A DNA stretch of 64,000 nucleotides, taken from Yersinia entomophaga. Lineage in GTDB: Bacteria; Pseudomonadota; Gammaproteobacteria; Enterobacterales; Enterobacteriaceae. Where the stretch lies: NCBI RefSeq assembly GCF_001656035.1, contig NZ_CP010029.1, positions 1,995,076 to 2,059,075 of the forward strand. The letters are read 5' to 3'. Positions 1-10,424 of the stretch are shown one piece after another (the stretch's first letter is position 1; each line of letters starts with the position of its first letter). The position numbers and the translations under genes are program-made. Under the pieces are notes generated by a model. That model made no database searches. It was not told the DNA's origin and worked only from the letters and a program-made list of their open reading frames with translations.

Positions 1-39
1 ACTCGGCTCATCTTCCACCAGCCAGATCAATGGTTTCAT
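1..39 (-). CDS. creB: Response regulator N-terminus, CreB-like (partial, runs off left edge)
   Basis: Only the first 13 codons are in the window. The peptide [13 protein letters not shown] has the hydrophobic strand followed by an acidic cluster (EDE) that starts receiver domains of two-component response regulators, and it resembles the CreB start. The ATG overlaps the stop codon of cptA by one base (TAATG), so the two are likely translationally coupled. The family assignment is an inference from very little sequence; another OmpR-type regulator is possible. Confidence 0.5.
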   Translation of the reverse strand, partial: MKPLIWLVEDEPS

Positions 40-461
40 TACTTACTACCTGCTGCAGAATCAAAAGTGTGTTGAAATATCAGGCACAGCTCGCGCCATT
101 CATCTTCAGACATGCTATCAGAGGCTAGCCAGACGCGCTTTCTACGCTGACTGCCGGCGCCTTGAAGCGATAATAGTACGCCATAACGGGTAATCCACGG
201 CTGTCGAACCAACTTCCATTCCTGACGTTTCCATATCAGCAGATTTCCAGCTTTTAACCGGATTTCTCCCTGGCGGGAGGTAATGCTTTTCTGGCTACGA
301 ATACATTCGAAAACGACCAGCGTCAACAGTATCAACCATAAAGGTGTACAGCCATCTGGCCAAGGCGCGACCAGCGTTATCAACACCAAAACGCCATGAA
401 TCAATAAGGAAAAAAGTTGGGTGCGCCATGAAACCCGCAGGTCACATCGCCACTGGGCCAC
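39..461 (-). CDS. cptA: CptA/YgfX inner-membrane protein
   Basis: A 140-residue protein resembling E. coli YgfX (about 135 residues). It has two predicted membrane helices near residues 14-33 and 38-55, then a soluble domain containing [16 protein letters not shown]. In E. coli, YgfX is paired with SdhE (YgfY) and has been described as a membrane toxin interacting with MreB and FtsZ. The start overlaps the end of sdhE by 20 bases, as in related genomes, so the two form one operon and are probably translationally coupled. The soluble domain's role is unresolved. Confidence 0.88.
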   Translation of the reverse strand: MAQWRCDLRVSWRTQLFSLLIHGVLVLITLVAPWPDGCTPLWLILLTLVVFECIRSQKSITSRQGEIRLKAGNLLIWKRQEWKLVRQPWITRYGVLLSLQGAGSQRRKRVWLASDSMSEDEWRELCLIFQHTFDSAAGSK

Positions 462-708
462 GGGCTTTATTTCGCATCTGAATCAGTTGAACCATCCGTT
501 TCAGCTCGCTGTCCTGCGGCTCCCCATGATTCATCAGCCAGTTGAATAAATCAGGATCATCGCTCGTCAGCAAGCGGACAAACACGCGCTTATCGTCATC
601 GCTCAGCGTGTCATATTCATACTCAAAGAACGGCATAATGGAGATATCCAGCTCACGCATACCGCGACGACATGCCCAGTGGATACGAGCTTTATTATCA
701 ATTTCCAT
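442..708 (-). CDS. sdhE: FAD assembly factor SdhE
   Basis: An 88-residue protein nearly colinear with E. coli SdhE (YgfY/CptB). The family's RGxxE motif is at residues 15-19 (RGMRE), followed by the conserved D21 and the [11 protein letters not shown] helix. SdhE promotes covalent FAD attachment to the flavoprotein subunits of succinate dehydrogenase and fumarate reductase in the cytoplasm, and is also the proposed antitoxin partner of CptA. It leads the sdhE-cptA-(creB-like) operon and is divergent from ygfZ. Confidence 0.95.
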   Translation of the reverse strand: MEIDNKARIHWACRRGMRELDISIMPFFEYEYDTLSDDDKRVFVRLLTSDDPDLFNWLMNHGEPQDSELKRMVQLIQMRNKARGPVAM

Positions 709-1028
709 GTCCTGATTGACCCCTTGCTTAAAATGTTATTTGAATCTGGCCGGATGGCCGCTCTGCCAAAGATTCAACTCGTGAATAGAGTAGCAATTTG
801 CGACGCCTGACGGGAAGGTTATCGCCACTAAAACGCGGACTAAGGCGTGAAATGATAAAGCAATGTGGATTTTTTGACCGCATTAATCCGCGCTCGTTGT
901 TATTTTTGCGCATTGTACCGCAGGATGTATTGTAACAATGGTGTATGCGGATAATTACTCTTTGCAAAGGCTCCCGCCTCTTTTACCATTGGGTCATCAG
1001 TCCACGGCACCTTTTGGTAGGATGTAAT
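709..1028. promoter_or_regulatory. sdhE/ygfZ divergent intergenic region
   Basis: This 320-base stretch separates the divergent starts of sdhE and ygfZ and must hold both promoters. No convincing gene is seen. The readable frame on the reverse strand near 728-967 encodes an Arg/Ser-rich, low-complexity peptide with no recognisable family. A TAGGA ribosome site precedes the ygfZ ATG. Confidence 0.5.
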
Positions 1029-2021
1029 ATGGCATATGCAACTCCGTTCCCTCCGCGTCAACCCTCCGCCTCTTCTGCGTTACCTTTGACTCTGATTTCA
1101 TTGGATGACTGGGCATTAGTTACGGTAACCGGCGCCGAACGCGTTAAATATCTTCAAGGTCAGCTCACCGCAGACGTTGATGCGCTAGCGGTAGATCAAC
1201 ACGTTTTGACCGCGCACTGTGACGCAAAAGGTAAAATGTGGAGCAATATGCGGCTCTTCCATCGGGGCGAAGGATTGGCCTTTATTGAGCGCCGCAATGT
1301 GCTGGAAAACCAGTTGGCCGAGCTGAAGAAATATGCCGTATTCTCGAAAGTGACCTTTGCTATTCCATCTGACAGTGTTTTGCTGGGAATCGCCGGGGCG
1401 CAGGCCAGAGAAGCGCTGGCTCAGGTTTTCCCTGAATTACCGACGGCAGAAAAACCGGTAGTCCAATCCGGTGATGCTACATTGCTGCATTTTTCTACGC
1501 CCGCAGAACGTTTCCTGTTAGTGACCGATGCAGCTCAGGCCGCCAGTTTAGTAGAGAAATTGGGTGAGAATGCCCAGTTAAATGACAGCCAGCAGTGGTT
1601 GGCGTTAGAAATAGAAGCTGGATTCCCAATTATTGACGGCCCGAATAGCGCCCAGTTTATTCCACAGGCAACAAACATTCAGGCTCTGGGTGGAATCAGC
1701 TTTACCAAAGGCTGCTACACGGGCCAGGAAATGGTTGCCCGAGCAAAATATCGCGGAGCAAATAAACGCGCCTTGTATTGGCTTGTGGGGCAAGGCAGCA
1801 GCACGCCTGAAGCCGGTGACAGCTTAGAATGGCAATTGGGTGAAAACTGGCGTCGTACTGGTACAGTGTTGGCCGCGATTCAACTTGAAGATGGCTCGCT
1901 TTGGGTTCAAGCAGTTCTAAATAACGATCTGGCCGCCGATAGCGTGTTACGCGTACGGGAAGATGCGGCAGGGACATTGCGTATCCAACCATTACCGTAT
2001 TCTTTAGAAGAGAATAATTGA
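1029..2021 (+). CDS. ygfZ: Folate-binding protein YgfZ (Fe-S / tRNA modification factor)
   Basis: A 330-residue GcvT-fold protein. The family signature KGCYTGQE with its conserved cysteine is near residues 227-234, followed by [12 protein letters not shown]. YgfZ uses folate and supports a subset of Fe-S enzymes such as MiaB, so it affects tRNA thio-methylation. The start is set at 1029 ([12 protein letters not shown]) because it aligns with the E. coli N-terminus and has a TAGGA ribosome site. The frame stays open for 28 more upstream codons, which are not conserved. It is divergent from sdhE; both serve cofactor assembly in respiratory enzymes. Confidence 0.95.
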   Translation: MAYATPFPPRQPSASSALPLTLISLDDWALVTVTGAERVKYLQGQLTADVDALAVDQHVLTAHCDAKGKMWSNMRLFHRGEGLAFIERRNVLENQLAELKKYAVFSKVTFAIPSDSVLLGIAGAQAREALAQVFPELPTAEKPVVQSGDATLLHFSTPAERFLLVTDAAQAASLVEKLGENAQLNDSQQWLALEIEAGFPIIDGPNSAQFIPQATNIQALGGISFTKGCYTGQEMVARAKYRGANKRALYWLVGQGSSTPEAGDSLEWQLGENWRRTGTVLAAIQLEDGSLWVQAVLNNDLAADSVLRVREDAAGTLRIQPLPYSLEENN

Positions 2022-2119
2022 TCCTCTGCCAAAACAATTTATAGCCCGTATCGTCTTGCCAGGAAAACATAGAGACAAGGCGAGATCAGACCATGCGAGA
2101 TCTGGCAGTGCAAGATAAA

Positions 2120-2139
2120 GAGGCCGGTAATCCGGCCTC
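2120..2139 (+). terminator. Hairpin downstream of ygfZ
   Basis: A perfect 8-bp inverted repeat (GAGGCCGG / CCGGCCTC) with a TAAT loop lies about 100 bases after the ygfZ stop. No U-tract follows, so it may be a transcript-end stabiliser rather than an efficient intrinsic terminator. It also faces the end of the convergent trhA. Confidence 0.5.
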
Positions 2140-2248
2140 ACAATCTACAGACGGTATCTGTCTTTAGCGAAACTATCGTGATATTCAGGGAAAACTCTGG
2201 ATTTTCTGGGTAACGCAACAATCTAGTGTTCTGGAATAGATTTACATC

Positions 2249-2983
2249 TTAAACGTACAGATAAATTGCCATAAAGTGGCACAGGCTACCGCCAAGCACG
2301 AAACCGTGCCAAATAGCGTGACCAAAGCGAATACGCTTCGAAGCGTAAAACACTACTCCCAGCGTATACAGCAAACCGCCAATCGCCAACAGTGCAATAC
2401 CGCCTATATCTAACTTAATAGCCAACTGATAGATAACGATCAGGGATAGCCATCCCATCGTCAGATAAGTAATGAGCGAAAGCACCTCAAAACGATGCGC
2501 AAATGCCAGTTTGAAGATAACGCCAAAAAGCGCTAGCCCCCAAATAACCGCCATTAATCCTCTCGCCAAAGTAGAATCCAGCCCAACCAATAAGAAAGGC
2601 GTATAAGTGCCAGCGATCAATAAATAGATAGCGCAGTGGTCAAATTTCTTCAGCCAATGCTTAGCCTTTTGATGTGGGATTGCGTGATACAACGTGGATG
2701 CAAGGTACAGCAGAATAATGCTGCCACCATATAAACTGTAGCTGGTGAGCGCGGTGGTACTTGCACCGCTGTCTACGGCCTGTACCAGTAATAAAACCAA
2801 GCCGATTATGCCTAATACCACGCCAATACCGTGGCTGACGCTGTTGGCTATTTCTTCTGCCCAAGGATAAGGCTGAGCTTCTGATAATGCCGGTTTGACT
2901 GATTCATTGTTCAATACTAATGTATCCTGTTGATTCTTATGGGTGCGGGTGATGGACATTCTGTCAGGTTTTGACCTGTTCAT
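2249..2983 (-). CDS. trhA: TrhA / hemolysin III family membrane protein (YqfA)
   Basis: A 244-residue membrane protein with seven predicted helices, close to E. coli YqfA (219 residues). Family histidines typical of the PAQR/hemolysin-III metal site are visible (SHGIG near the N-terminus, [15 protein letters not shown], and [10 protein letters not shown] followed by CHF near the C-terminus). Family members have been linked to membrane-energetics homeostasis. The first about 40 residues are polar and longer than in E. coli; an internal ATG at 2959 is an alternative start. It stands alone and is convergent with ygfZ. Confidence 0.9.
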   Translation of the reverse strand: MNRSKPDRMSITRTHKNQQDTLVLNNESVKPALSEAQPYPWAEEIANSVSHGIGVVLGIIGLVLLLVQAVDSGASTTALTSYSLYGGSIILLYLASTLYHAIPHQKAKHWLKKFDHCAIYLLIAGTYTPFLLVGLDSTLARGLMAVIWGLALFGVIFKLAFAHRFEVLSLITYLTMGWLSLIVIYQLAIKLDIGGIALLAIGGLLYTLGVVFYASKRIRFGHAIWHGFVLGGSLCHFMAIYLYV

Positions 2984-3226
2984 TATTATTGGAATCCTCG
3001 CAGGTTAATTGTGCAAAAATACCGCTTTAAGGTTATCTGAGAATCATTCCAGTGTACACGTGTAAGCTCAAAATAATCTGTCATTGTTTGTAAACCTTGG
3101 CCTGCCCGCCCGAGAAAATCGATAACTGACTAAAACCCCGCTCAGGTTAGCGAAATGCTGCACAGTCTGGCCTACACTCTATCCGCGCCATTGTTGGTAT
3201 ACGCCCTATTTTTCTCGAGGTTTACT

Positions 3227-3835
3227 ATGTCTTTCGTTCGACCAGTTCTGGATTTCGGCCCTTTGACTGATTCAATTCAGTTTTTGATGGAAATTGATAA
3301 GCTAAAAAGCATTCAACGCAGAACCAAGCTTATTGCCTGCGAACGTCAGGAAAACTCGGCGGAGCACAGCTGGCATTTCGCCGTCGCCGCTATGACACTA
3401 GCACCTTATGCCAGCAAAGATGTGGATATCAATCGAGTGATTCAAATGGCGCTGTTGCACGATATCGTCGAGATCGATGCCGGTGACGTGATCGTCTACG
3501 ATCTGGCGGCGCGCGCAGCTATCCATGATAAGGAAGTCGCCGCAGCCAAACGCCTGTTTGGAATGCTGCCGCCGGAACAAAATGCAAAATTTAGTGCGCT
3601 ATGGCAAGAATATGAAGATGAAAAAACGCCTGATGCCCGTTTTGCCACGGTTCTGGATCGCATTTTACCCATGCTGATGAATTTGCATAACGGCGGGCAA
3701 AATTGGGTAGAAAACGGCATTCGCCTAGAGCAGGTTGTCGAGCGTAATCAGCTAGTGGCTGAAGATTATCCCGAGCTGTGGAGCTATTTATTTCGTCATT
3801 TACAGGATGCACAGGCTAAGGGCTGGTTGGCCTGA
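3227..3835 (+). CDS. HD-domain metal-dependent phosphohydrolase
   Basis: A 202-residue HD-superfamily hydrolase. Metal ligands are readable: H47 in EHSWHF, the H78-D79 pair in LLHDIVEID, and D144 in VLDRILP. These belong to the HD_3/YfbR-like group of nucleotide phosphohydrolases. The start at 3227 (MSFVRPVLDFG) is preferred over an upstream in-frame ATG at 3155 because GAGG lies six bases before it. It is not a close match to E. coli YfbR, so I give no symbol; substrate unknown. It is monocistronic. Confidence 0.8.
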   Translation: MSFVRPVLDFGPLTDSIQFLMEIDKLKSIQRRTKLIACERQENSAEHSWHFAVAAMTLAPYASKDVDINRVIQMALLHDIVEIDAGDVIVYDLAARAAIHDKEVAAAKRLFGMLPPEQNAKFSALWQEYEDEKTPDARFATVLDRILPMLMNLHNGGQNWVENGIRLEQVVERNQLVAEDYPELWSYLFRHLQDAQAKGWLA

Positions 3836-3880
3836 GACATGACGAAAATCTCAGCGATAGGTTCAAGAGTAATGCTTCAT

Positions 3881-3915
3881 ATTGAGCATTGAGCATTGAG
3901 CATTGAGCATTGAGC
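3881..3915. repeat. Five tandem copies of a 7-bp unit
   Basis: Five perfect consecutive copies of ATTGAGC sit in the convergent intergenic region between the HD hydrolase and ygfF. A 7-bp unit of this kind can vary in copy number by slippage. It is outside any reading frame. Confidence 0.95.
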
Positions 3916-4038
3916 CCAGAGTTTGAATATCTGTACCTGAATAACTCATATTTAAATCACTAGCGCTGGAATGACGATCATCCTAATAATGAAACCTGCT
4001 GCCCGTATTTTGCTCGGGCAGCCTTCTCAATCAAAGTG

Positions 4039-4785
4039 TTACTTTCCACCTGCCAATTCTAGTGCGCTGCCGGTAACGTAAGAAGCGCTATCCGATAGCA
4101 GCCAAACAATGGCTTCAGCGACTTCATCGGGCTGACCACCACGTTTCATGGGTAGCTGGCTCGCCACTCTTTCAACTCTGCCCGGTTCACCGCCGCTGGC
4201 ATGCATTTCGGTATAGATAAAACCTGGGCGCACGCCGTTGACACGAATACCTTCCCCCGCGACTTCGAGCGATAAGCCAGTGGTCAGAGTATCAATTGCA
4301 CCTTTCGATGCGGCGTAGTCCAGATATTCGCCGGGAGCCCCTAACCGAGCGGCCGCAGAAGAAACGTTAACTATCGCTCCGCCGCGACCACCGTGTCTTT
4401 TTGCCATACGTTTTACCGCTTCTCGGCAACAGAGAAAATAGCCGGTCACGTTGGTACTAAGTACCCGATTAATTCGTTCCGCACTAATCCCTTCAATTCC
4501 CGATTGTTGAAACAAAATACCGGCGTTATTGACCAGCGCAGTAATAGTGCCAAGCTGATTATCTAATTGATTAAACAACTCAATAACTTGTTGTTCGTCG
4601 GCGATATCCGCCTGCAAGGCCACCGCCCGGCCGCCCATCGCCACAATCTGATCCACAACCTGTAAAGCGGCTTGATGGTCGTTGACGTAATTGATGCCGA
4701 CCTGATAACCCTGCTGTGCCAGTAATAATGCGGTGGCTCGCCCTATCCCTCTGCTGCCGCCGGTGACTAATGCAATTTTTTCCAT
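4039..4785 (-). CDS. ygfF: Short-chain dehydrogenase/reductase YgfF
   Basis: A 248-residue classical SDR, strongly similar to E. coli YgfF. The NAD(P)-binding TGGSRGIG is at residues 8-15, the NNAG motif at 86-89, the catalytic serine region VSS at 141-143, and the YxxxK pair at Y157/K161, so it should be catalytically competent. It resembles glucose/3-oxoacyl reductases, but the physiological substrate is not known. It is followed by a lipocalin-like remnant on the other side of a short gap. Confidence 0.92.
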   Translation of the reverse strand: MEKIALVTGGSRGIGRATALLLAQQGYQVGINYVNDHQAALQVVDQIVAMGGRAVALQADIADEQQVIELFNQLDNQLGTITALVNNAGILFQQSGIEGISAERINRVLSTNVTGYFLCCREAVKRMAKRHGGRGGAIVNVSSAAARLGAPGEYLDYAASKGAIDTLTTGLSLEVAGEGIRVNGVRPGFIYTEMHASGGEPGRVERVASQLPMKRGGQPDEVAEAIVWLLSDSASYVTGSALELAGGK

Positions 4786-4823
4786 AGCATCATCTCTGCT
4801 TTATTTTGTTGTACGGTCTGACG

Positions 4824-5251
4824 TCAGAAAATTTTCGCCCAAATCAGTACCCCTACCTGCCCGATATTATTCATCGGCATTGTCGGCGTACGTAGGATCA
4901 GTCGATCTTTTTCAAACTCATAGTAACGAACCATCTGGGTGCCAACCCAATTAGGAAATAGGCCACCTTCAACAATATGAGTAATACTCTGTTTTTCCTC
5001 ATTAATCTGATAACGACCAAAGTAGCAAAGCGCGCTCTCGAAAGCCGATTTCATTTCCGCATCACTGCCTTCCAGCCAGTCCAGAGAGGCGAAATCACGG
5101 CGCTCAGTGGTATAAAGCTGAGCAGCCATAGTGCCATTTTTTTTGTAATGTATCCGGCCTGATACCTTCTCGCCCATTGGGAAAGAAACACTGCCGTCTT
5201 GCAAAATAAAATGCTGTGAAAATTAAGCCCAGCTCCCAAAAATTCTGTCAC
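4824..5251 (-). pseudogene. Lipocalin-like domain protein, frame-disrupted near its N-terminus
   Basis: The segment 4824-5204 reads as a 126-residue lipocalin-like domain (QDGSVSFPMGEKVSG, ALCYFGRYQINEE, GTQMVRYYEFEKDRL). The usual family N-terminus (an FLGxW block) is found just upstream in a different frame: a GTG at 5251 opens with TEFLGA. Continuing in the downstream frame meets a TAA between the two. The simplest reading is an indel plus stop near 5223-5235. A short product could still start at a TTG at 5204. A sequencing error is the other explanation. Confidence 0.55.
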
Positions 5252-5383
5252 TAATCATTATAATTACGCTAATATTTGTTTATATGAAAAGTAATCGTAG
5301 TCATTGATAGGGTTATATTCCAATCAGGAAATAATGCGCAGAATTAGTAATAACTTTTGATTGTCTGGGCAGATTTTAGATAG

Positions 5384-5407
5384 AAAAAGGGCCGCTTTCG
5401 CGACCCT
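5384..5407 (-). terminator. Intrinsic terminator of gcvP
   Basis: On the reverse strand a GC-rich stem (AGGGTCGC / GCGGCCCT with one mismatch pair) and GAAA tetraloop are followed by a run of five T. It sits 24 bases past the gcvP stop and closes the gcvTHP operon. Confidence 0.85.
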
Positions 5408-5430
5408 ATAAGCAGGTTACTCTTTAGTGA

Positions 5431-8310
5431 TTACTCGTAATCACCGATAGGAACGCAGGAACAGAATAAATTACGGTCGCCGTACACATCATCCAGACGT
5501 TTTACCGTCGGCCAGTATTTATTTTCCATCACGCCAGCAATTGGGAACACGGCCAACTCGCGGCTATACGGATGAGTCCACTCACCCACCAGTTCAGCCT
5601 GAATGTGCGGCGCGTTCACCAGCGGGTTATCTTCTAGCGGCCATTCGCCTTTCACCACTTTGTCGATCTCGGCGCGGATAGCCAACATGGCATCAATAAA
5701 GCGATCCAGTTCGACCTTGCTTTCTGATTCCGTTGGCTCAACCATCAGCGTCCCGGCTACCGGGAAGGACATGGTCGGCGCATGGAAACCGAAGTCGATC
5801 AGACGCTTAGCGATATCCATTTCGCTAATACCGGTTTCTTCTTTCAGTGGACGAATATCCAGAATACATTCGTGAGCTACGCGGCCATCGTGGCCGGTGT
5901 ACAGCACTGGATAAGCATTTTTTAAACGAGTGGCAATGTAGTTAGCGTTCAAAATCGCCACCTGGCTAGCCTGTTTCAGCCCCTGAGCGCCCATCATGCG
6001 AATGTACATCCAACTGATTGGCAGAATAGATGCACTACCGAACGGTGCAGCAGAAACTGCGCCCTGCTGCGTCGTCATACCGTCGATTTGCACAACGCTG
6101 TGACCCGGAACGAAAGGTGCCAAATGCGCTTTCACGCCGATTGGCCCCATGCCTGGGCCGCCGCCGCCGTGAGGGATACAGAAGGTTTTGTGCAAATTGA
6201 GGTGAGAAACATCTGCCCCGATATAACCAGGAGTTGTGATTCCAACCTGAGCATTCATATTCGCGCCATCCAAATACACCTGACCACCGAACTGATGAAC
6301 AATCTGGCAGACTTCGCGGATGGTTTCTTCGTACACGCCGTGGGTAGACGGGTAGGTGACCATGATGCAGGAAAGCTCATCACCGGCAACTTCTGCTTTC
6401 TGACGCAGATCGTGCAGGTCAATATTGCCTTGTTTATCACAGGCCACCACCACCACCGACATACCGGCCATTTGTGCCGACGCTGGGTTGGTTCCGTGAG
6501 CTGAGCTTGGAATCAGACACACATGACGCCGGGCTTCATTGCGGCTTTCATGGTAACGGCGAATAGCCAGCAAACCGGCATATTCACCCTGAGCACCGGA
6601 GTTCGGCTGCATGCACACAGCATCATAGCCGGTCAGTTGCACCAGCCATTGTGACAGCTGGCCAATCATTTGTTGATAACCGGCGGCCTGCTCTGGCGGG
6701 CAGAATGGATGCAACTCGGCAAATTCCGGCCAAGTGATTGGAATCATCTCGGCGGCAGCGTTCAGCTTCATCGTGCAAGAACCCAGCGGAATCATCGCCT
6801 GATTCAGCGCCAGATCTTTTTTCTCCAAACGATGCATATAACGCATCATTTCGGTTTCGCTGTGATAACTATTGAATACTGGATGCGTTAAAATCGGGTC
6901 TTTACGCACTAAAGCTTCAGGAATTGAGCGGCTTTCTTTGCTCACTTCCGCATCCAGCTTATCAATATCCAGACCGTGTTCATCACCTGCCAGCAGAGCA
7001 AACAGAGTTTGAATATCTTCGCGAGAGGTGGTTTCGTTCAGAGTGATACCCACCGCGCCATGAATATCGGTACGCAGATTGATACCAAAGCTTAGGGCGC
7101 GCGCCAATACCGCCGCTTTGTCTTTCACTTCAACGGTCAGGGTATCGAACCAGGTTTTGAAACGCAGAGTCAGACCGGCTTGTTGCAAGCCAGCGGCCAG
7201 AATGTCGGTCATGCGATGAATACGACCGGCTATGCGTTGCAGCCCCTGCGGGCCATGATAAACCGCATACAGGCCGGCGATGTTTGCCAGTAATACCTGT
7301 GAGGTACAAATGTTGGAGTTAGCTTTCTCGCGGCGAATATGCTGCTCACGAGTTTGCATCGCCATACGCAGCGCAGTGTTACCTGCCGCATCTCGGGAAA
7401 CACCGATAATACGACCCGGCATTGAGCGTTTGAACTCATCGCGGCAAGCGAAGAAAGCGGCGTGCGGGCCGCCGTACCCCATTGGAACGCCAAAGCGTTG
7501 AGCTGAACCGAAGGCGACCTCTGCGCCCTGCTGGCCCGGAGCGGTCAGCAGTACCAGTGCCATCAAATCGGCGGCCATACAGGTAATTATTTTACGTTTT
7601 TTCAGCGCTGTCAGCAGTGTGCCGTAGTCGTGCAGCTCGCCGGTGGTGCCCACCTGTTGCAACAGCACGCCAAAGACGCCCTCTAGCTCCAGCACTTTTT
7701 CAGCGCGATCGACGATAACGTCAAAACCGAAGGTTTCGGCACGGGTGCGAACCACGTCCAGAGTTTGTGGATGAACATCGTCTGCAACGAAGAAACGGTT
7801 GGCATCTTTCACTTTGCTGGCGCGTTTACACAGCGCCATAGATTCGGCCGCTGCGGTAGCTTCATCCAGCAAAGAAGCGGAAGCCAGATCCAGACCGGTC
7901 AAATCCAGAGTTAATTGCTGGAAGTTCAACAGCGCTTCCAGGCGCCCCTGCGAAACTTCTGGCTGATAAGGGGTATAAGCGGTGTACCAGCCCGGATTTT
8001 CCAGCATATTGCGCAGAATAACCGGCGGAGTCAGCACCGGGCTGTAGCCCATCCCGATATAGGATTTATAGCGTTGGTTTTGGCTGGCAATCGCTTTAAG
8101 TTCGGCCAGAGCCTGATGTTCAGTGGCTGCGTCACCTACCGGCGGCGGGCCCGGCAATTGAATATCTGCCGGAACAATCTGCTGGATCAATGCACTTAAC
8201 GAACGGACACCTACAGTAGCCAGCATTTCTTGCTGCTGCTCGGCGTTAGAACCGATGTGGCGCTGGATAAACGCGTCGTTATGTTCAAGTTGGCTGAGAG
8301 TCTGAGTCAT
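5431..8310 (-). CDS. gcvP: Glycine dehydrogenase (decarboxylating), P protein
   Basis: A 959-residue PLP enzyme, the usual length for the homodimeric-type P protein with two fused aminotransferase-like halves. The PLP-binding block [19 protein letters not shown] is intact, with the lysine near residue 706. It decarboxylates glycine and transfers the aminomethyl group to the lipoyl arm of GcvH. Last gene of gcvT-gcvH-gcvP, separated from gcvH by 93 bases containing a strong terminator-like hairpin, so its expression may be lower than that of gcvTH. Confidence 0.98.
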   Translation of the reverse strand: MTQTLSQLEHNDAFIQRHIGSNAEQQQEMLATVGVRSLSALIQQIVPADIQLPGPPPVGDAATEHQALAELKAIASQNQRYKSYIGMGYSPVLTPPVILRNMLENPGWYTAYTPYQPEVSQGRLEALLNFQQLTLDLTGLDLASASLLDEATAAAESMALCKRASKVKDANRFFVADDVHPQTLDVVRTRAETFGFDVIVDRAEKVLELEGVFGVLLQQVGTTGELHDYGTLLTALKKRKIITCMAADLMALVLLTAPGQQGAEVAFGSAQRFGVPMGYGGPHAAFFACRDEFKRSMPGRIIGVSRDAAGNTALRMAMQTREQHIRREKANSNICTSQVLLANIAGLYAVYHGPQGLQRIAGRIHRMTDILAAGLQQAGLTLRFKTWFDTLTVEVKDKAAVLARALSFGINLRTDIHGAVGITLNETTSREDIQTLFALLAGDEHGLDIDKLDAEVSKESRSIPEALVRKDPILTHPVFNSYHSETEMMRYMHRLEKKDLALNQAMIPLGSCTMKLNAAAEMIPITWPEFAELHPFCPPEQAAGYQQMIGQLSQWLVQLTGYDAVCMQPNSGAQGEYAGLLAIRRYHESRNEARRHVCLIPSSAHGTNPASAQMAGMSVVVVACDKQGNIDLHDLRQKAEVAGDELSCIMVTYPSTHGVYEETIREVCQIVHQFGGQVYLDGANMNAQVGITTPGYIGADVSHLNLHKTFCIPHGGGGPGMGPIGVKAHLAPFVPGHSVVQIDGMTTQQGAVSAAPFGSASILPISWMYIRMMGAQGLKQASQVAILNANYIATRLKNAYPVLYTGHDGRVAHECILDIRPLKEETGISEMDIAKRLIDFGFHAPTMSFPVAGTLMVEPTESESKVELDRFIDAMLAIRAEIDKVVKGEWPLEDNPLVNAPHIQAELVGEWTHPYSRELAVFPIAGVMENKYWPTVKRLDDVYGDRNLFCSCVPIGDYE

Positions 8311-8361
8311 TTGCTACAAATTCCTGAATCAAGCATGGGACGGGATACGGTCGGTCGATAC

Positions 8362-8396
8362 AAAAAAAAGCCCCGGCTCAGCAACTGAAACGGGGC
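8362..8396 (-). terminator. Terminator-like hairpin between gcvH and gcvP
   Basis: On the reverse strand GCCCCG pairs with CGGGGC, with an inner TCAG/CTGA pairing, and the stem is followed directly by eight T residues. This looks like a canonical intrinsic terminator inside the operon, seven bases after the gcvH stop. Partial read-through would give more H and T protein than P protein. Confidence 0.8.
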
Positions 8397-8403
8397 GATA
8401 CTC

Positions 8404-8838
<435 letters not shown>

Positions 8839-9936
8839 TTACAGCGCGATCGCTTTACCTGCTCGCACAAAACCCGGTTTGGTGACCTTAACCGGCATAG
8901 CGCGGTTGCGGATTTGCACCACCGCCTGCTCGCCAATACCCGCAGGTACTCGAGCCAAAGCGATACTAAAGCCTAGCGTAGGAGAGAATGAGCCGCTGGT
9001 AATCACACCGTTGTGTACGTTGCCCGCATCGTCGGTGAAATGCACTGGCAGTTCGTTACGCAATACGCCTTTTTCGGTCATGATCAGGCCAACCAGTTTG
9101 TCAGTGCCTTTGGCTCGCTGCTGTTCCAGCGCTTCACGGCCAATAAACTGGCGGTCTTCCGGTAGCCAGGCCACGGTCCATCCCATATTGGCTTCCAGAG
9201 GGGAAACTCCTTCATCCATTTCCTGACCATATAAATTCATTCCGGCTTCCAGACGCAGGGTATCCCGCGCGCCCAAACCGGCAGGCTTCACGCCAGCGGC
9301 TAACAGTTTCTGCCAGAAATCAACTACCTGCTCTTTTGGCAAGGCAATTTCATAGCCCGCTTCGCCGGTGTAGCCGGTCGTGGCAATAAACAGGTCGCCG
9401 GTTTGTACGCCAAAGAATGGCTTCATGTCGGCAATAGCCTGTTTTTGCTCTGCGCTGAATAAAGTCGCTACGCGCTCCTGAGCCTGCGGCCCTTGAACGG
9501 CAACCAGCGCCAAATCGTCACGCACGGTAATATCGATGCCGTAAGGTTCTGCGTGCTGAGTGATCCAGGCCAGATCTTTGTCGCGAGTCGCGGAGTTAAC
9601 CACCAGACGGAAATAATCTTCACTGAGGAAGTAGACGATCAAATCATCGATAACGCCACCAGATGCATTCAGCATCCCGGTATAGAGGGCTTTGCCCGGC
9701 TGGGTGAGTTTGGCGACATCATTCGCCAACAGATAACGCAGGAATTCACGGGTACGCGCACCGTGCAAATCAACAATGGTCATATGGGAAACATCGAACA
9801 TACCGGCATCTTGCCGAACGATGTGGTGCTCATCTAACTGGGAGCCATAATGCAGCGGCATCATCCAGCCATGGAAATCTACCATGCGCGCACCGCACGC
9901 CACATGCTGGTCGTACAGTGGAGTCTGCTTTGCCAT
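8839..9936 (-). CDS. gcvT: Aminomethyltransferase, T protein
   Basis: A 365-residue tetrahydrofolate-dependent aminomethyltransferase that releases ammonia and forms 5,10-methylene-THF. Conserved blocks [26 protein letters not shown] and [16 protein letters not shown] are present. The start is set at 9936 ([11 protein letters not shown]), aligned with E. coli and preceded by GAGGGA; an ATG 13 codons upstream lacks conservation. It is first in gcvTHP. Confidence 0.97.
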   Translation of the reverse strand: MAKQTPLYDQHVACGARMVDFHGWMMPLHYGSQLDEHHIVRQDAGMFDVSHMTIVDLHGARTREFLRYLLANDVAKLTQPGKALYTGMLNASGGVIDDLIVYFLSEDYFRLVVNSATRDKDLAWITQHAEPYGIDITVRDDLALVAVQGPQAQERVATLFSAEQKQAIADMKPFFGVQTGDLFIATTGYTGEAGYEIALPKEQVVDFWQKLLAAGVKPAGLGARDTLRLEAGMNLYGQEMDEGVSPLEANMGWTVAWLPEDRQFIGREALEQQRAKGTDKLVGLIMTEKGVLRNELPVHFTDDAGNVHNGVITSGSFSPTLGFSIALARVPAGIGEQAVVQIRNRAMPVKVTKPGFVRAGKAIAL

Positions 9937-10424
9937 CTTTTCCCTCTTTTCACTCAAACAGTGTTCCGGACACAAGAGAAATTCAGGGCACCAATACGCG
10001 ATAAAGATAACTCAGACTCATAAATAGATTTATGGCCTTACCGCTGGCACCGGCTGACTTGCTCAACAGAACGTTGCGTCAGACCAAATCATCAGACTTC
10101 GGTGAACGGTCGTGAAATTGCGGCTAAACACCGAGACGCAAACGATACCTTTCACCTGACGTTATCACTGAATCGACAAAGGAACCATAAGCTAAATTAC
10201 AAGGTGAACGGTTCAGCAACCACAAAAGGCAGGGGTATTGTGCAGAGTTTTCAACTGGCAAACTGCGTACAGAGACACAAAATTAACAAATAATTAGTAA
10301 AAATACCGATGTTATATAACTAAAATGCCGGATAGCCCTCAGTTTCAACTTTTAGGTATTCGGCACTTCATGAGAAAATGTAATGCGAAAATGGTGCTGG
10401 AATTAGATTTTTTCAATCGAGCAG
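9937..10424. promoter_or_regulatory. gcvT upstream regulatory region
   Basis: This 488-base gap between gcvT and ubiI has no convincing gene. In E. coli the gcvT promoter region binds GcvA, Lrp, PurR and CRP. Here a CTAAT pentamer of the GcvA type is visible on the reverse strand at 10293-10297 in an AT-rich segment (about 10265-10320). No tandem glycine riboswitch structure could be recognised. The regulator assignment is an inference. Confidence 0.35.

Noticed and set aside
728..967. 79-codon reverse frame upstream of sdhE
   Set aside because: Low-complexity, no conserved motif and it overlaps the region that must contain the sdhE and ygfZ promoters.
3227..3835. Calling the HD protein YfbR
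   Set aside because: HD ligands are shared, but the remaining sequence does not follow E. coli YfbR, so only the superfamily is assigned.
3881..3915. CRISPR-like array
   Set aside because: Units are 7 bp and contiguous with no spacers, so this is a simple tandem repeat. The GTTAAGAA array at 21488 was rejected for the same reason.
6088..6504. Long forward-strand open frames opposite gcvP and the other conserved genes
   Set aside because: They mirror the codon pattern of real genes on the other strand and show no family similarity or ribosome sites.
9937..10424. Possible glycine riboswitch before gcvT
   Set aside because: No tandem aptamer-like conserved blocks or terminator were recognised; enterobacterial gcvT is normally controlled by GcvA/GcvR, Lrp and related proteins.
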